Shown here: positions 36,859 to 46,690 of the stretch, one piece after another
Layout of the letters: every line of letters begins with the position of its first letter
How positions within the stretch are numbered: position 1 is the stretch's first letter
Assembly: GCA_963803295.1 (NCBI GenBank)
Contig: CAWDMC010000023.1
Location: 372,001 to 436,000, forward strand
Direction: 5' to 3'
Source: CAWDMC01 sp963803295
GTDB lineage: Bacteria > Acidobacteriota > Terriglobia > UBA7540
Length of the DNA stretch: 64,000 nt
The notes under the pieces: model-generated
What the model was told of the DNA's origin: nothing
Databases searched by the model: none
Seen by the model: only the letters and a program-made list of their open reading frames with translations
Position numbers and translations under genes: made by a program

Positions 36859-37782
36859 ATGCCAGACCTAAGTACCTATCTTGACAAGCAGCGTGCTATT
36901 GTGGACGCGGAACTGGAGCGGCAACTTCCGCCTGCAGATACTTATCCAGCCTCGATTCACGAAGCCGTTCGTTACTCCGTCTTCGCCGGCGGCAAAAGGC
37001 TGCGGCCGATCCTGTGTCTCGAGGCAGGGCGGCTTTTTGAGGGGCCAGAACCCGCGCTTCTACGCTTGGGCTGCGCGATCGAGATGATCCACACTTACTC
37101 GCTCATTCACGACGATCTCCCGGCGCTCGACAATGACGACTTACGGCGTGGCCTGCCCACGTCACATAAGGCTTTCGGCGAAGCGACGGCCATTCTCGCT
37201 GGCGATGCGCTATTAACGTTGGCTTTCGAAACCATGGCCACCCTAGGATCCATTGCTGGGTCTGAAGACAGCACCGGCAGTCGAGTCCCGAATCCATCCG
37301 CGGTCGTAGCGGTGATCTATGAGGTCGCACGCGCTGTCGGTACCCGCGACGGCATGGTAGGCGGGCAGGTGATGGACCTGGAGGCCTCAGCGAACGGCGG
37401 CGATGCGAAGACCCTTGAGTACATCCATAAAGCCAAGACGGGAGCCTTTCTCCGCGCCAGCCTCCGTTCGGGAGCCCTTTGTGCGGGCGCCGATGGCGCT
37501 GATGTCGAGCGCATTTCAATCTACGGAGAAAGGATCGGATTGGCCTTTCAGATCGCCGACGATTTGCTCGATGTCCTGGGATCGCGAGAAGCGCTGGGCA
37601 AAGAGGTGGGTAAGGACGGTCATCACAAGAAAATCACCTATCCCGCGATTCACGGCATTGCCAACTCGCAGAAAATCGCTGCCCGGTTGGTCCGCGAGGC
37701 GTCCGAAACGCTGGAGATTTACGGGAGCAAAGCCGCCAGATTGCGGGACCTTGCTCATTTCTTGGTCGAAAGGACCTGCTGA
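36859..37782 (+). CDS. ispA: Polyprenyl (farnesyl/geranylgeranyl) diphosphate synthase
   Basis: This 307-residue trans-prenyltransferase has both aspartate-rich motifs: the first at Asp85/Asp86 (IHDDLPALDNDD) and the second at Asp234/Asp235 (IADDLLDVLG). KRLRP near residue 49 binds diphosphate. It extends isoprenoid chains from IPP and DMAPP. A small hydrophilic insertion (EDSTGSRVPNPS, about residues 135-146) is unusual. The TGA stop overlaps the dxs ATG (TGATG), so translation is coupled. Confidence 0.95.
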   Translation: MPDLSTYLDKQRAIVDAELERQLPPADTYPASIHEAVRYSVFAGGKRLRPILCLEAGRLFEGPEPALLRLGCAIEMIHTYSLIHDDLPALDNDDLRRGLPTSHKAFGEATAILAGDALLTLAFETMATLGSIAGSEDSTGSRVPNPSAVVAVIYEVARAVGTRDGMVGGQVMDLEASANGGDAKTLEYIHKAKTGAFLRASLRSGALCAGADGADVERISIYGERIGLAFQIADDLLDVLGSREALGKEVGKDGHHKKITYPAIHGIANSQKIAARLVREASETLEIYGSKAARLRDLAHFLVERTC

Positions 37783-39701
37783 TGGAATACCGTTTTCTGC
37801 CCCGCATCGATTCACCAGACGACCTGAAGAAGATTTCTCGCGGTGATCTGCCAGTCGTGGCCGAAGAACTTCGCGATTACCTGATCAACGTGGTTTCGAC
37901 CCTAGGGGGCCACCTGGCCTCGAGTCTGGGGGCGGTGGAACTCACCCTGGCGCTACACTACGCCTTCAACACGCCGCGCGACAAGATCGTCTGGGATGTG
38001 GGACACCAAGCCTACGGGCACAAAGTGATCACCGGCCGGCGCGACCGATTTCCCACTTTGCGGCAGTACGGCGGCATCTCCGGATTCCCGGTTCGTTCCG
38101 AAAGCCCCTACGATACCTTCAATGTCGCTCACGCCTGCACCGCGATTTCCGGCGCGCTGGGCATGGCGGTGGCGCGTGATCTGAAAGGCGAAGATTACCA
38201 CGTCGTCGCCGTGGTGGGTGACGCCGGATTGACAGGGGGAGTCGCTCTCGAAGGTATCAACAACCTCGGGCAGATGAAGAAGCGCGTCATTGTCATCGTC
38301 AATGACAACAAGATGTCAATTTCGCCAAACGTGGGCGCCATCGAAGGCTATCTTAATCGCATCGTGCATGGGCAGTCGTATCATCACGTCACAACCGAAG
38401 TGGAGAAAATGATCCTCTCCGTCCCCCGGCTCGGACCCCGCCTGCTGAGGCTTTCCAAGGAAATGGTGGAATCCGCCAAAACACTGCTGATTCCGGGATT
38501 AGTCTTCGAGGAACTGGGCTTCGACTACGTAGGCCCGATCAATGGGCATGATCTGAACGAGCTGCTCGATACCCTCAACCGGGTGAGGAAGACTGCCGGT
38601 CCGACCTTGCTGCACGTCGTTACCCAAAAAGGCAAAGGATATCTGCAGGCCGAGGAATTGCCCACGAAATATCATGGTGTGACACAGTTCGACATTTCGA
38701 CCGGCGCCTTCCACAAGGCTCCCGCAAAGGCGCCGAGTTATACCTCCGTCTTCGGCAAAGCCGCCTGCGAGCTGGCGGAACGCGACGGGCGAATCGTGGC
38801 GATCACCGCTGCCATGAGCGAAGGCACCGGGCTCGACGAATTCGCACGCCGCTTTCCCGATCGCTTCTTCGACGTGGGCATCGCTGAGCAGCACGCGGTC
38901 GACTTCGCTGTGGGTCTGGCCTGCGAAGGAATGCGGCCCATTGCGGCGATTTATTCCACTTTTCTGCAGCGTGCCTACGACCAGATCATGCACGACGTGT
39001 GCCTCATGCACGCGCCCGTGACTCTGGCACTCGACCGCGCCGGGATCGTGGGCGCTGACGGTCCCACTCATCACGGCCTTTATGACTTGGTTTATCTCGC
39101 GGCCTTGCCCGATCTGGTAGTGATGGCGCCAAAGGACGAGAACGAGCTGCGCCATATGCTCTACACCTCAATTATGCTCGACGGCCCATCGGCCTTGCGC
39201 TATCCACGTGGCAATGGCATCGGTCTTCCGCCAGAGGAATTCAAACGACTTGAGATCGGCAAAGCCGAGATCCTGCACGAAGGCAACGACATTGCCATAC
39301 TGGCCCTGGGCAGCCTGGTCTATCCGTGTCTTGAGGCTGCGGCGCGACTGGAGGCGGATGGCATTCACGCCACCGTGATCAACGCCCGCTTTATGAAACC
39401 CCTCGATGCGGAACTGTTCTCGGTTTTGGCGGCGGAGAAACAATTCCTCGTAACCGCCGAGGAAGGTACCGAAGCGGGTGGTTTCGGGGCGAATGTCGCG
39501 GCCTTGCTTCAGGACCGGAGGATCCCCGCGAGCATCTTGCGCATCGCCGTGCCCGACCGCATTATTCCCCACGGCGCACCCAATCTGCTGCACGCCAAGT
39601 ATGGACTTGACGTGGATGGTATCGTCACCAGAATCAAGCAATTCGCGGAGCATTTTGTCAGACCCACCGGTGTCAGACTCGAAATTCGGTCTCGGCCATA
39701 A
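37782..39701 (+). CDS. dxs: 1-deoxy-D-xylulose-5-phosphate synthase
   Basis: This 639-residue thiamine-diphosphate enzyme makes DXP from pyruvate and glyceraldehyde-3-phosphate, the first step of the MEP pathway. Visible motifs are WDVGHQAYGHKVITGRRD, the ThDP motif GDAGLTGGVALEGINN, the transketolase-type central part (IAEQHAVDFAVGLA), and DRAGIVGADGPTHHG. The C-terminal transketolase domain includes TAEEGTEAGGFG. The length is normal. It is coupled to ispA by a one-base overlap, so precursor supply and chain elongation are expressed together. Confidence 0.97.
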   Translation: MEYRFLPRIDSPDDLKKISRGDLPVVAEELRDYLINVVSTLGGHLASSLGAVELTLALHYAFNTPRDKIVWDVGHQAYGHKVITGRRDRFPTLRQYGGISGFPVRSESPYDTFNVAHACTAISGALGMAVARDLKGEDYHVVAVVGDAGLTGGVALEGINNLGQMKKRVIVIVNDNKMSISPNVGAIEGYLNRIVHGQSYHHVTTEVEKMILSVPRLGPRLLRLSKEMVESAKTLLIPGLVFEELGFDYVGPINGHDLNELLDTLNRVRKTAGPTLLHVVTQKGKGYLQAEELPTKYHGVTQFDISTGAFHKAPAKAPSYTSVFGKAACELAERDGRIVAITAAMSEGTGLDEFARRFPDRFFDVGIAEQHAVDFAVGLACEGMRPIAAIYSTFLQRAYDQIMHDVCLMHAPVTLALDRAGIVGADGPTHHGLYDLVYLAALPDLVVMAPKDENELRHMLYTSIMLDGPSALRYPRGNGIGLPPEEFKRLEIGKAEILHEGNDIAILALGSLVYPCLEAAARLEADGIHATVINARFMKPLDAELFSVLAAEKQFLVTAEEGTEAGGFGANVAALLQDRRIPASILRIAVPDRIIPHGAPNLLHAKYGLDVDGIVTRIKQFAEHFVRPTGVRLEIRSRP

Positions 39702-39765
39702 TTTTGTGGACCCAGGGCGGTCAGCTTGCAGGTCTAAGCTTGGAGGTCTCCGGTTGGAGTTGAAG

Positions 39766-40731
39766 ATGCGCCGTGTCACGCTCGCCTTGGCCAATTGCGT
39801 TCTCCTCGCCCTGGTTGCTTCACCCGTTCGAGCCGGGCGAATGCCCGTGACCAGCACCGCGACCACACGGAGCAGAACCTCACCCAAGCGACCTGCCATC
39901 GTGGGAGTCGCGCATATCGCCGTTAAGACTGACAACCTCGAAGCGGCGCGCCAGTTTTACCGCCATGTCCTCGGGTTCGAGGAGCCCTTCAATCTGAATA
40001 ACCCCGATGGCTCGCTGAGGCTCACTTACTTCAAGGTGAACGATCATCAGTACATCGAGATCTTTCCCACCCTGAAGAATCCCAACGAGGACCGCCTGTC
40101 GCATATTGCTTTCGAGACCACTGATGCCCAGGCATTGCGCGATTACCTCGCGAGCAAAGACGTAAAGGTGCCCTCCTCGATCAAGCCAGGGCTCGATGGC
40201 AACCTCAGCTTCATGGTTACCGATCCCGACGGTCATAAGGTCGAGTTCGTCCAGTACCTGCCTGGATCGCTGCACAGCCGCGATTTCGGCAAGTTTCTGC
40301 CCGCCACGCGGGTTTCAGATCATATCCAACACGTCGGCGTGACCGTGAAGGACCGCGCTGCCGCTGACAGGTTTTACAAGGATATTTTGGGCTTCCGGCT
40401 GGGATGGCATGGCGGCATGAACGACAATCGTACAGATTGGGTGGACATGCGGGTTCCCGAGGGCGGGGACTGGCTGGAATACATGCTGAACGTGAACAAT
40501 CCAACGCCGCGACAACTGGGCGTGATGCATCATCTATCGCTGGCCGAGCCCAGCATCCAGAGCGGCTATAGAACGGTTACGGACCGGGGTTACAAGGCGG
40601 AGCCGGCCAAGATAGGCCGCGACGGCAAGTGGCAGCTCAATCTGTACGATCCGGACCTGACGCGAGTGGAGCTGATGGAACCTAAACCGGTCCGGCCACC
40701 GTGTTGTTCGCCGATGCCCGCGGATCAGTGA
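39766..40731 (+). CDS. Exported protein with two VOC (glyoxalase/dioxygenase-fold) domains
   Basis: This 321-residue protein has a signal peptide (VTLALANCVLLALVASPVRA). Two VOC domains follow: residues 44-165 with possible metal ligands in VGVAHIAVK and HKVEFVQY, and about 185-305 with HIQHVGVTVK and TRVELMEP. The pattern of His at each domain start and Glu at each end fits a metal-binding extradiol-dioxygenase or glyoxalase fold. The reaction is unknown. ATG 39766 is used; the open frame extends back into dxs without coding character. GGAG lies 12 bp upstream. Confidence 0.8.
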   Translation: MRRVTLALANCVLLALVASPVRAGRMPVTSTATTRSRTSPKRPAIVGVAHIAVKTDNLEAARQFYRHVLGFEEPFNLNNPDGSLRLTYFKVNDHQYIEIFPTLKNPNEDRLSHIAFETTDAQALRDYLASKDVKVPSSIKPGLDGNLSFMVTDPDGHKVEFVQYLPGSLHSRDFGKFLPATRVSDHIQHVGVTVKDRAAADRFYKDILGFRLGWHGGMNDNRTDWVDMRVPEGGDWLEYMLNVNNPTPRQLGVMHHLSLAEPSIQSGYRTVTDRGYKAEPAKIGRDGKWQLNLYDPDLTRVELMEPKPVRPPCCSPMPADQ

Positions 40732-40755
40732 GCTTTCAGGCGGGAGCGTCGGAAG

Positions 40756-41466
40756 CTACGTGTGACCTTCCGGATGCGGGCACCCGGGGAAGCTGTCCCA
40801 TACCATCTGGCCGGTCCAGCCGAGTTCTTTCATGCCGACTTCCGAGGAGTAATAAGCGCCGCTTATCCACTCCTTCAGATGGTCAAAGTGATCGCGAATG
40901 GTGTCAGGGCCAGACTCGGCATTCTCACCACGTTCGGCAGCATAGTGCCGCACCGGGCTTTCTCCCTTGGCTGGTTTCGCCGCGGAGGCAAACGTCAGGA
41001 TTTCGTTCTGCTGATCCTCCGTCAATGCCTTAAAAGGGCTGGAATGGCGCTTCAGAGCCTCCGCCTCGAAGGCCGATAGCGCGTTCATGAATCTCCGCTG
41101 ATTCTCAAAGGCATCCACACTCAGCAGCAGATCAATAAAGCGGTTCACTTGGGCGTTCGTGGAATTCGGTACGATGCGTTCGGCCAGCACGATCAGCGTC
41201 TCGTTCTGGTGCGGGTCGAGGAACAGCGGCTTCCACTCCACCGCGGCCGCCTGCTCCTCGGCGCGAGCCATGGTGGAATCGCTCATTATGTGCCTGTGGA
41301 CAGGATGCTCGGACTCTGCCGCGGCGATTCCAGGTGCGGCCAAGCCAATCCCTGCCGTACCCAGCAGCCGCTGCACCATTTCCCGGCGGGTGAACCCGCT
41401 TGGAGCGCGGCCGTCTCCGGTTGTGGGACTATCCTTAAAGATCGGAAGCTTGCTATGACTTTCCAT
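40756..41466 (-). CDS. Gluconate 2-dehydrogenase subunit 3-like Tat protein
   Basis: This 236-residue protein has a twin-arginine signal (GFTRREMVQRLLGTAGIGLA) and a helical domain beginning WKPLFLDPHQNETLIVLAER and IVPNSTNAQVNRFIDLLL, as in the subunit-3 family. That family accompanies GMC-type membrane dehydrogenases and helps export the folded flavoprotein, which lacks its own signal. It is divergently placed 245 bp from the first GMC oxidoreductase gene, whose product has no signal peptide, matching the expected partnership. Confidence 0.88.
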   Translation of the reverse strand: MESHSKLPIFKDSPTTGDGRAPSGFTRREMVQRLLGTAGIGLAAPGIAAAESEHPVHRHIMSDSTMARAEEQAAAVEWKPLFLDPHQNETLIVLAERIVPNSTNAQVNRFIDLLLSVDAFENQRRFMNALSAFEAEALKRHSSPFKALTEDQQNEILTFASAAKPAKGESPVRHYAAERGENAESGPDTIRDHFDHLKEWISGAYYSSEVGMKELGWTGQMVWDSFPGCPHPEGHT

Positions 41467-41711
41467 GAGGCCACCTTTGCAGGTTTTCTAACTTGCCGTG
41501 TCGATCGTACCATTGGCTTCGGCGCGAGACAAGCGCATGATAGCTCTTGATCTCGAGGCGGCTGCAGCACCGGCGTCCACATGGGCGATTTCGCCTCCGA
41601 GGACGGCGCAGCTACAGGATTGGGCAACTCGATGCATCCTGGTTGACGCAGCTCAGGCAGCGCTGTTAGCATCCGCTGTCAGGCGATTGGGCAAATCGAT
41701 TGGAGTAAGCC

Positions 41712-43391
41712 ATGGCAAGTTCGAATTACGACGTTATCGTTGTGGGATCCGGGGCATCCGGGGGATGGGCCGCCAAACGGCTCTCAGAGGCGGGGCTCAA
41801 AGTCGCTCTGGTGGAAGCCGGACGCCAGCAGTCCGACGCTAATTTCACCGAGCACACGCCAGCGTTTGAGATGAAGTATCGGGGACGCCTTCCGGAAATC
41901 ATCCGTAAGACACGGCCCATACAGAAGGATTGTTACGCTTGCACAGAGTCCACTTACAATTGGTTTGCCAATGATCTCGACGAACCTTATACCCGGCCTG
42001 AGGACAAGGCCTTCAGTTGGCAGGGCCGGCTTCGCGTTACCGGCGGACGCACCAACGTGTGGGCCCGGCAAAGCTACCGGCTGAGTGATCTCGACCTCAA
42101 GGCAGCCTCGCACGATGGCTACGGTGAGGACTGGCCGCTCAGCTACAAGGATCTCGCGCCTTACTACGACATCGTCGAGGACTACGTAGGAATCACCGGC
42201 ATGCCCGAGGGTGTCTACGAACTACCAGACGGCAAGTTTCAACCGCCGATGGGCATGACCTGCGCCGAAAAACTCTTTCGCAGCCGTGTGAAGGAAAAGC
42301 TCGGCTGGACGGCGACGCTGGGCCGTTCCGCTAATATCACCAAGGCAATTAACGGTCGTGCGCCTTGCCACTATTGTGGACCCTGTGAGCGCGGTTGCCT
42401 GACTCACTCCTATTTCAATTCCTACTTCACCACCGTGGCTGATGCGCTGGCGAGTGGCAAGTGCACGCTGATTTCTGACGCCATGGTCTACAAGGTCTTG
42501 ATGGACGCGGATCGTAACCGCGCCAAGGGCATTCTCTATATCGACCGCAATACCCGTGAACCCAAAGAAGTGCGGGCGCGCGCCGTCGTGCTGTGCGCCC
42601 AGGCGCTGGAATCGGTCCGCATTCTGTTCAACTCCGGCAACTCGCAGTACCCCGCCGGATTGGCGAACTCGAGCGGTGTTCTTGGACATTACCTCATGGA
42701 TCATGTTTACGGCATCCAAGCTGAAGGGATTGTGCCTTCGCTCGGCGAGCCCAAGCCCACGTTGAACCAGCCCGTCCGGCCAGATGGCCTTTACGTGGTC
42801 CGCTTCCGTAATACCAAGAGCGGTCCGCGTTCTAAGAATTTCCTGCGGGGGTATGCCGTGGGAGCTGGCGGTGGCGCTGGGTTCAATTTCCGGGCGCGCG
42901 GGTTTGGCCAAGCCTATAAACAGGGTGTCATGGATCCTGTGACGAGATTCGGAGTCTACGGCATGGGTGAGTGCCTGGCGCGTTGGGAGAATTACGTCGA
43001 GATCGATCCTAACCTGGTCGACGCGTTCGGAATCCCCGTGCTGCACGTCCATATGACCTGGGGTGAAAACGAATACGCCATGATGAAGGATATGACCGAA
43101 TCACAGGTCGAGATGCTGGAAGCGGTGGGTGCCACGAATATCGAGACCCGCACAACTCCCTATGTGCCGGGATGGGGAATCCACGAGGTGGGGATCGCCC
43201 GCATGGGTAGCGATCCCAAACGATCGGTGCTCAACCAGTTCCAGCAGTCGCACGATGTGAAGAATCTCTTCGTCTGCGATGCCGCCGGCTTCTCTTCGAG
43301 CGCCTGCCAGAACCCTACCATGACCATCATGACCCTGGCTGTGAGGTCCTGCGATCATTTGATGGCTGAAATGAAGAAGGGAAATATCTAG
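41712..43391 (+). CDS. GMC-family FAD oxidoreductase with CxxCxxCxxxC motif, copy 1
   Basis: This 559-residue flavoprotein starts with the FAD-binding DVIVVGSGASGGWAAKRLSE. The GMC C-terminal domain is GIHEVGIARMG, then AAGFSSSACQNPTMTIMTLA with the usual active-site His/Asn positions. Unusually, Cys219, Cys222, Cys225 and Cys229 form CHYCGPCERGC, the spacing of a 4Fe-4S site. It is of the bacterial dehydrogenase type (gluconate, glucose or fructose-like) that passes electrons to a cytochrome or other carrier. The subunit-3-like Tat protein next door probably exports it. Confidence 0.9.
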   Translation: MASSNYDVIVVGSGASGGWAAKRLSEAGLKVALVEAGRQQSDANFTEHTPAFEMKYRGRLPEIIRKTRPIQKDCYACTESTYNWFANDLDEPYTRPEDKAFSWQGRLRVTGGRTNVWARQSYRLSDLDLKAASHDGYGEDWPLSYKDLAPYYDIVEDYVGITGMPEGVYELPDGKFQPPMGMTCAEKLFRSRVKEKLGWTATLGRSANITKAINGRAPCHYCGPCERGCLTHSYFNSYFTTVADALASGKCTLISDAMVYKVLMDADRNRAKGILYIDRNTREPKEVRARAVVLCAQALESVRILFNSGNSQYPAGLANSSGVLGHYLMDHVYGIQAEGIVPSLGEPKPTLNQPVRPDGLYVVRFRNTKSGPRSKNFLRGYAVGAGGGAGFNFRARGFGQAYKQGVMDPVTRFGVYGMGECLARWENYVEIDPNLVDAFGIPVLHVHMTWGENEYAMMKDMTESQVEMLEAVGATNIETRTTPYVPGWGIHEVGIARMGSDPKRSVLNQFQQSHDVKNLFVCDAAGFSSSACQNPTMTIMTLAVRSCDHLMAEMKKGNI

Positions 43392-43457
43392 TTTTTTCTC
43401 TGTTGAGTATCCCTCGTAAATCGTGGGCTGTGCGTTTCCGGCTGCGGCTCTTCCTCG

Positions 43458-43961
43458 ATGCATTCTTCACACACGCGTGCACGAAGCATCCGTTCGCACA
43501 GCACAGCTGCGGACCCGAAGTCCGCGCCAGCCATCCCTCCTAGCGTAAATCGACCAGCCGGAATCACGATCATCGGCGTCTGTCTACTTGCGGGCGCCGC
43601 GCTCGCCACCGTCACCGGACTATCTCTGATTTGGCCGGGGAGCTTCTTCGATCGGCTGTGGGCTTTGAATCCGTCGGCTTATCGGGGGTTCGCGACGATG
43701 GGAAGCCTTTCGGGCTTTCTGCTTTTAGTTGTGGCTACTGCTGCCGGCCTCTCAGGCGTGGGTTTGCTGCGGCGCTCGCAGTGGGGATGGTGGATCACGG
43801 TGGCGCTCCTGGCGGTGAACGGAGCCGCGGATGCGGTGCGGCTGCTGGCCGGCGATCGCCTGAAAAGCGCCGCCGCACTGCTGATCGTCGCCGCTTTTCT
43901 GATTTACCTCCGTCAGCCGAAGGTGAGAGTCGTCTTTGAAAAAGACGGCCGCAACTTCTAG
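43458..43961 (+). CDS. Small membrane protein, unknown function
   Basis: This 167-residue protein has a polar N-terminus (1-33) and about four hydrophobic helices (ITIIGVCLLAGAALATVTGL; GFLLLVVATAAGLSGVGLL; WWITVALLAVNGAADAV; AAALLIVAAFLIYL), ending in a charged tail. I recognise no family. It lies between the two GMC genes, 66 bp after copy 1 on the same strand. Confidence 0.6.
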   Translation: MHSSHTRARSIRSHSTAADPKSAPAIPPSVNRPAGITIIGVCLLAGAALATVTGLSLIWPGSFFDRLWALNPSAYRGFATMGSLSGFLLLVVATAAGLSGVGLLRRSQWGWWITVALLAVNGAADAVRLLAGDRLKSAAALLIVAAFLIYLRQPKVRVVFEKDGRNF

Positions 43962-44054
43962 CGCAGACCGCGCGCTTTGGCCGGTGGCTTCTATCGGAGC
44001 CATCTTCATAGTGCGCGTCCAGCCACGATGGACAAGGAACAACCCACCCGCCGA

Positions 44055-44438
44055 TTAAGCTTTACCAAAGAGTAGCAAAGCCAAAATGGTTATTAGCACT
44101 GTCAGCCATGTACCCAGCGTCGTGGGTATAAACACCCAAACCAGAAGCCAAACACCTACAACCGAAGCCACCGCTGCCGTCGCAACGAGCTTCGGCCGCG
44201 CCTTAACGTAGAGTCCTGCAAGGCAGACGACCACCGCGGGGGTAAACAGAATCGGATAAGTAGCGTGTCTCCGCCACGCCCCGGAGGCGAGGAGTGCGGA
44301 AAATAAGAAGGCCAGGCCAATAGAAGCAGTCCACCAAACCAACGGACGAGCGGAATTACGGCGCAGGAAGAAAAGACTTGTGCCGAAGATGGCGAGCCCT
44401 CCTACGAATCTCCACAGTAAATCGAATCTTGGGTACAT
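44055..44438 (-). CDS. Small membrane protein, unknown function
   Basis: This 127-residue protein has about four transmembrane helices and no recognised motif (GGLAIFGTSLFFLRRN; WWTASIGLAFLFSALLASG; ILFTPAVVVCLAGLYV; WLTVLITILALLLFG). It is on the opposite strand between the two GMC genes, convergent with the other small membrane gene. Confidence 0.55.
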   Translation of the reverse strand: MYPRFDLLWRFVGGLAIFGTSLFFLRRNSARPLVWWTASIGLAFLFSALLASGAWRRHATYPILFTPAVVVCLAGLYVKARPKLVATAAVASVVGVWLLVWVFIPTTLGTWLTVLITILALLLFGKA

Positions 44439-44714
44439 TTAGCACCTTGACGGAGCCACGAGCACGCCGAGTCTGAGGCTGATAATAATAACCCGAGCCT
44501 GGACGCAAAATCCTTGCATCGCGCTCGTTCGCCGCAGAATAATGAGAGACGGGGCCAACGGCGGGCAGTCGGGAGACCTTAAGGGGCCAGACTACAAGTG
44601 GAGTTCCTGAGCGCAGGGCGTGGCTGTGTGCTTGGCGACCGACCGCGAGGCAGGGACGAACTTCATCGATTTCGCGCACCATTGCAGCGCGGATCAATTA
44701 TTGGGGGACCCTTC

Positions 44715-46403
44715 ATGACTGAGCAAGGCAAGCAGCATTTTGATGCAATTGTAGTGGGCTCAGGCGCGGCCGGCGGATGGGCGGCCAAGCGCCTCTCAGA
44801 AGCCGGGCTCAAAGTGGCTCTGGTCGAAGCCGGACGCCCGCAGTCCGACGCCAACTTCAGCGAGCATACGCCCCCATTTCAATTGAAATATCGCGATCGG
44901 GCAGCCGAGATCATTCGCAGAACACGGCCCAGGCAGAAGGACTGCTACGCCTGCATGGAGTACAACTACGATTGGTTTGCCAGCGATATCGACGAACCCT
45001 ATACGACCGCCCCCAACATGCCCTTTAGCTGGCAGGGACGGCTGCGCGTCACCGGTGGCCGTACCAACGTCTGGGGAAGGCAGAGCTATCGCCTGAGCGA
45101 TCTCGATTTCAAAGCGGCCTCGCACGACGGTTACGGAGCCGATTGGCCGCTCAGTTACAAGGATCTCGCTCCTTACTACGACATCGTCGACGAATACGTG
45201 GGCATTACCGGGATTCCCGAAGGAGTTTACGAACTACCCGACGGCAAGTTCCATCCCCCCATGGGCCTGACCTGCGCCGAGACGCTTTTCCGCAATAGGC
45301 TTAGGATTAAATTCGGCCGGACGGCCACCCTCGGCCGTTCGGCGAATCTTACCAAGGGAATCAACGGCCGCGCCCCCTGCCACTATTGCGGGCCCTGCGA
45401 GCGCGGCTGTGTCACCCATTCTTATTTCAACTCCGCCTTTACCACTGTGGCTGACGCCCTGGCCAGCGGCAATTGCACCTTGATTTCGAACGCTATGGTC
45501 TACCAGGTGCTGATGGATGCAGAGCGCAATCGCACTCGCGGTATCCTCTACATTGATCGCAATACCCGCCAACCCAAGGAAGTGCGGGCGCGTGTCGTGG
45601 TGCTCTGCGCACAGGCTCTCGAGTCAGTACGCATTCTGTTCAACTCCGCCAACTCGCAGTACCCGGCCGGACTCGCCAATTCGAGCGGCGTCCTCGGCCA
45701 TTACCTGATGGATCACATCACGGGCGGTGGCGGCTACGGCCTTCTGCCCGAGCTCAACCAGGGGAAGCTCGCCCAAAGCGCGCCCAACCGGCCTGACGGT
45801 ATTTACATCATCCGCTTCCGCAACACCAAGAACGGACCTCGCTCAAAGAGCTTCCTGCGCGGATTCGGTTACCAGGGTGGCGGAGAGGCGAGGTTCGACT
45901 TTCGCGCCCCTGGATTCGGCGCCACCTACAAGAAGGCGGTGCTGGAGCCGGTGACCGGCATCAGCATCGGAGGTTTTGGCGAATGCCTTCCCCGGTGGGA
46001 TAACTACGTGGAGATCGATCCCACCGTTAAGGATACGTACGGCATCCCGGTGCTCCGCATCCACATGACATACGGCGAGAACGAGATCAACATCGTGAAG
46101 GCCATGGCCGACGATGCCGGCGAAATGCTCGAAGCTATCGGCGCCAAGAACGTCGAAACCTATGTGCGGCCCGCCACACCAGGTTGGGCCATCCACGAAG
46201 TCGGTATCGCTCGCATGGGAGACGATCCCAAGACCTCGGTGCTGAATCAATTCCAGCAATCGCACGACATCAAGAACCTATTTGTTGCCGATGGCGCGGG
46301 TTTTACTTCGACGGCCTGTCAGAATCCGACCTTGACGATCATGGCGCTTGGCGTGCGATCGATGGATTACCTCATGAGCGAAATGAAAAAGGACAACATT
46401 TAG
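44715..46403 (+). CDS. GMC-family FAD oxidoreductase with CxxCxxCxxxC motif, copy 2
   Basis: This 562-residue close paralogue of the enzyme at 41712-43391 is alignable over nearly its whole length (DAIVVGSGAAGGWAAKRLSE; RVTGGRTNVWGRQSYRLSD). The four-cysteine motif CHYCGPCERGC is conserved from Cys222, and the C-terminus reads AIHEVGIARMG, then STACQNPTLTIMALG. The copies differ most in the central substrate region (YGLLPELNQGKLAQSAPNRP here). ATG 44715 is chosen, with GGGGGA upstream; the frame open from 44598 is not conserved. Differing middle regions suggest different substrates. Confidence 0.9.
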   Translation: MTEQGKQHFDAIVVGSGAAGGWAAKRLSEAGLKVALVEAGRPQSDANFSEHTPPFQLKYRDRAAEIIRRTRPRQKDCYACMEYNYDWFASDIDEPYTTAPNMPFSWQGRLRVTGGRTNVWGRQSYRLSDLDFKAASHDGYGADWPLSYKDLAPYYDIVDEYVGITGIPEGVYELPDGKFHPPMGLTCAETLFRNRLRIKFGRTATLGRSANLTKGINGRAPCHYCGPCERGCVTHSYFNSAFTTVADALASGNCTLISNAMVYQVLMDAERNRTRGILYIDRNTRQPKEVRARVVVLCAQALESVRILFNSANSQYPAGLANSSGVLGHYLMDHITGGGGYGLLPELNQGKLAQSAPNRPDGIYIIRFRNTKNGPRSKSFLRGFGYQGGGEARFDFRAPGFGATYKKAVLEPVTGISIGGFGECLPRWDNYVEIDPTVKDTYGIPVLRIHMTYGENEINIVKAMADDAGEMLEAIGAKNVETYVRPATPGWAIHEVGIARMGDDPKTSVLNQFQQSHDIKNLFVADGAGFTSTACQNPTLTIMALGVRSMDYLMSEMKKDNI

Positions 46404-46690
46404 TTCCTTATTAACCGCTACGCCTATGTGATGAATATTCCGGCGACGCTGATCGATCCGACTGGATTGTGCGGCGAGCCTGACACTTGGGACCCGAGCG
46501 CTAGCCCGACTGACGGGACGGTATCGAACGCTGGAAAGGCCCACGCTCAGGACCGCTCTGGCCATCGCTACCGCCCTCCGGCTTCCGTTCCGAGCCCAAC
46601 AACGGATTCTTCATCAAGCCCACCAGGATACGACATCATTAAATTGTAGCGGTTCACTCGCTCACTCAGACTAGCCTGCTACTATTACTT
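46404..46690. other. Spacer between GMC copy 2 and ferredoxin
   Basis: I see no gene or strong structure between these convergent genes. Confidence 0.35.

Noticed and set aside
39478..39765. Extended start of the VOC protein inside dxs
   Set aside because: The 96 extra residues are a shadow of dxs. The signal peptide begins at ATG 39766.
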